DNA of 64,000 bases from an uncultured Clostridia bacterium (lineage in GTDB: Bacteria; Bacillota; Clostridia; Christensenellales; Aristaeellaceae), in assembly GCA_934631025.1 (NCBI GenBank), contig CAKTXR010000009.1, positions 1 to 64,000 of the forward strand, given 5' to 3'. The notes under the pieces are model-generated. The model ran no database searches. It was not told the DNA's origin and saw only the letters and a list, made by a program, of their open reading frames with translations. Both the position numbers and the translations under genes were made by a program. Below, piece after piece: positions 62,381-64,000 of this stretch (the stretch's first letter is position 1; every line of letters begins with the position of its first letter).

Positions 62381-63712
62381 ATGAGCAAGTACAGCAAGGA
62401 AGACATCATTCGCATGGTGAAGGATGAGGACGTGGAGTTCATCCGTATGCAGTTTACGGACATCTTCGGCCAGCTGAAGAACGTGGCCATCACCGCTTCG
62501 CAGATCGAAAAGGCGGTGAATAACCAGATCATGATCGACGGCAGCTCCATAGAGGGCTTCGTCCGCATCCATGAGTCCGATCAGTATCTGCGCCCCGATC
62601 TGGATTCCTACGCGGTTCTGCCGTGGCGGCCGCAGCATGGACGCGTCGCCCGCCTGATCTGCGACGTGTATAACCCCGACGGCACGCCGTTCATCGGCGA
62701 TCCCCGCGGCACGCTCAAGCGCACGCTGGAGCGCGCGGCCAAAATGGGCTATTCCTTCAACGTCGGCCCCGAGTGCGAGTTCTTCCTCTTCCAGACCGAC
62801 GAAGCGGGCCGCCCGACCACCAGGACGGGCGACGAAGCCGGCTATTTCGACCTCGGCCCGCTCGATCATGGCGAGAGCACCCGCCGTGAAATCTGCATGA
62901 CGCTCGAGCAGATGGGCTTTGAAATCGAGGCCTCCCATCACGAGGTCGCCGCCGGACAGCACGAGGTCGACTTCAAATACGCCGACGCGCTGACCGCCGC
63001 CGACAACATCATGACTTTCAAGCTGGCCGTCAAGACGCTGGCGCAGAAGAACGGCCTGCACGCCACCTTCATGCCCAAGCCGGTGTTCGGCATCAACGGC
63101 AGCGGCATGCACACCAATATGTCGCTGTTCAAGGACGGCAAGAACGTGTTCGCCGATCCGAGCGACTCGCTGGGCCTGTCTAGGGAAGCCTATGCCTTCA
63201 TCGCGGGCCTGCTGCACCATGTGCGCGCCATGACCGCCGTCACCAACCCGCTGGTCAACTCCTACAAGCGCCTTGTGCCCGGCTATGAAGCGCCCTGCTA
63301 TCTCGCCTGGTCGGCCAGCAACCGCTCCGCGCTGATCCGCATCCCCGCCGCCCGCGGTCAGGCGACGCGCGTCGAGCTGCGCTGCCCCGATCCGGCCTGC
63401 AACCCCTATCTGGCGCTGTCGGTCTGCCTGGCGGCCGGCCTGGACGGCATCGAGAAGGGCATGACCCCGCCCGCCGAGATCACCGAGAACATCTTCGCCA
63501 TGGACGAAAAGACCCGCGAGGCGAAGGGCATCGCCAGCCTGCCCGGCTCCCTGAAGGAGGCCGTCGACGTCATGCTCTCCGACAAGCTGATCTGCGACAC
63601 GCTGGGCGAGCACATCGTGAGCCAGTATTCCGAGGGCAAGTACAAGGAGTGGGACGACTATCGCACCCATGTCAGCTCCTGGGAGACCGATCGCTATCTG
63701 ACCGTCTACTAA
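62381..63712 (+). CDS. glnA: Glutamine synthetase, type I
   Basis: Makes glutamine from glutamate, ammonia and ATP; dodecamer. 443 residues, the size of the GSI-alpha form of Bacillota. The DGSSIEGF motif is at 53-60, then ATP and metal-binding segments GPECEFFLF and EVAAGQHEVDF, KPVFGINGSGMH, NRSALIRIP and the EATR-like RGQATRVELRCPDPACNPY. The C-terminal NLYDLPPE adenylylation site of the beta form is absent. The start at 62381 follows GGGAGGG. The leader has a terminator. Confidence 0.97.
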   Translation: MSKYSKEDIIRMVKDEDVEFIRMQFTDIFGQLKNVAITASQIEKAVNNQIMIDGSSIEGFVRIHESDQYLRPDLDSYAVLPWRPQHGRVARLICDVYNPDGTPFIGDPRGTLKRTLERAAKMGYSFNVGPECEFFLFQTDEAGRPTTRTGDEAGYFDLGPLDHGESTRREICMTLEQMGFEIEASHHEVAAGQHEVDFKYADALTAADNIMTFKLAVKTLAQKNGLHATFMPKPVFGINGSGMHTNMSLFKDGKNVFADPSDSLGLSREAYAFIAGLLHHVRAMTAVTNPLVNSYKRLVPGYEAPCYLAWSASNRSALIRIPAARGQATRVELRCPDPACNPYLALSVCLAAGLDGIEKGMTPPAEITENIFAMDEKTREAKGIASLPGSLKEAVDVMLSDKLICDTLGEHIVSQYSEGKYKEWDDYRTHVSSWETDRYLTVY

Positions 63713-63739
63713 TCTGCAAAACAATCGCTTAAATACGCA

Positions 63740-63790
63740 ATGGGCGCGGGCGGGCGAGTCCTTCCCCCGTCCGCGCCCATTTCATTTGTT
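63740..63790 (+). terminator. Terminator after glnA
   Basis: ATGGGCGCGGGCGGG pairs with CCCGTCCGCGCCCAT (one G-U) around a 10-nt loop, followed by TTTCATTTGTTT. Confidence 0.85.
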
Positions 63791-63805
63791 TGAGGAGGCG
63801 TTCCC

Positions 63806-64000
63806 ATGGCGAAGATCATCACGGCCTTTCGAGACAGGCAGACCGCCCGCCAGATTGCGGCCGCGCTGGAAGCCTCCGGCCTGTCGGTCTTTCGCGTCTG
63901 CGCGACCGGCAACGAGGTTATGCGCGCCTTCAATCAGTGCAGCGACGGCATACTGGTCTGCGGCACGGCCTTCGCCGACCGCACCGTCGATTCGCTGTGC
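63806..64000 (+). CDS. N-terminal fragment of a probable ANTAR-type response regulator
   Basis: Only 65 residues lie in the window. They start MAKIITAFRDRQTARQIAAA and continue as a pseudo-receiver fold (GILVCGTAF). In Clostridia such proteins next to glnA carry a C-terminal ANTAR antitermination domain, which here would be beyond the window edge. Ribosome binding site GAGGAGG. Position and start fit, but the ANTAR domain itself is not seen. Confidence 0.6.
   Translation, partial: MAKIITAFRDRQTARQIAAALEASGLSVFRVCATGNEVMRAFNQCSDGILVCGTAFADRTVDSLC

Overview
The window is chromosomal DNA from a fairly GC-rich member of the Bacillota, most likely class Clostridia. Evidence: separate rpoBC and str-type blocks (L7Ae-like, rpsL, rpsG, fusA, tuf), soj/spo0J-type partition genes, AGGAGG-type ribosome binding sites, TTGACA-N17-TATAAT promoters, a T-box leader, a type I toxin-antitoxin locus, an AarF kinase and a glnA gene followed by an ANTAR-type regulator start. 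No phage, insertion sequence, transposase, CRISPR array or rRNA operon was found.

Layout. 1-12.1 kb: information-processing block on the minus strand (rpoB, rpoC, then L7Ae-like, rpsL, rpsG, fusA, start of tuf), with separate promoters for rpoBC and for the str block. 12.1-16.7 kb: GNAT acetyltransferase, parA/parB and azlCD. 16.7-27.5 kb: carbohydrate genes (sialidase-like, AAC(3)-like, GH28-like, a six-hairpin-type glycan enzyme with a MATE exporter and an AraC regulator), interrupted by prfC. 27.5-35.6 kb: type I toxin-antitoxin locus, secreted SH3b protein, Myb-like protein, TIM-barrel hydrolase-like protein, tadA and a second copy of the antitoxin-like RNA. 35.9-48 kb: uvrB-uvrA, a DMT transporter, DIP1984-family protein, C39-type peptidase, membrane protein and ABC exporter. 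48-50.2 kb: 300-bp tandem duplication, six tRNAs and a small hypothetical protein. 50.3-59 kb: very large secreted multidomain protein, AarF/UbiB kinase, phasin-like protein, putP-like symporter and divergent lysR. 60-64 kb: nitrogen block, asnB behind an asparagine-type T-box and divergent glnA behind a leader terminator, then the start of an ANTAR-type regulator.

The most striking feature is a dispersed non-coding element present in at least six places (22.3, 27.6, 28.3, 31.7, 41.0 and 59-60 kb). It contains ten 35-nt hairpins with one invariant architecture (12-bp stem, 11-nt loop, 12-bp stem). The loop is conserved while the stems differ and stay complementary, so pairing has been kept through sequence change. 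Three copies also carry a 96-nt hairpin of constant length. Copies usually start at or across the stop codon of a gene, and in two unrelated proteins the element supplies the C-terminal tail. I do not recognise it as a described family.

Starts were chosen by ribosome binding site and family N-terminus, so many genes are shorter than the longest open frame. Functions rest on motif recognition by eye; no search was run.
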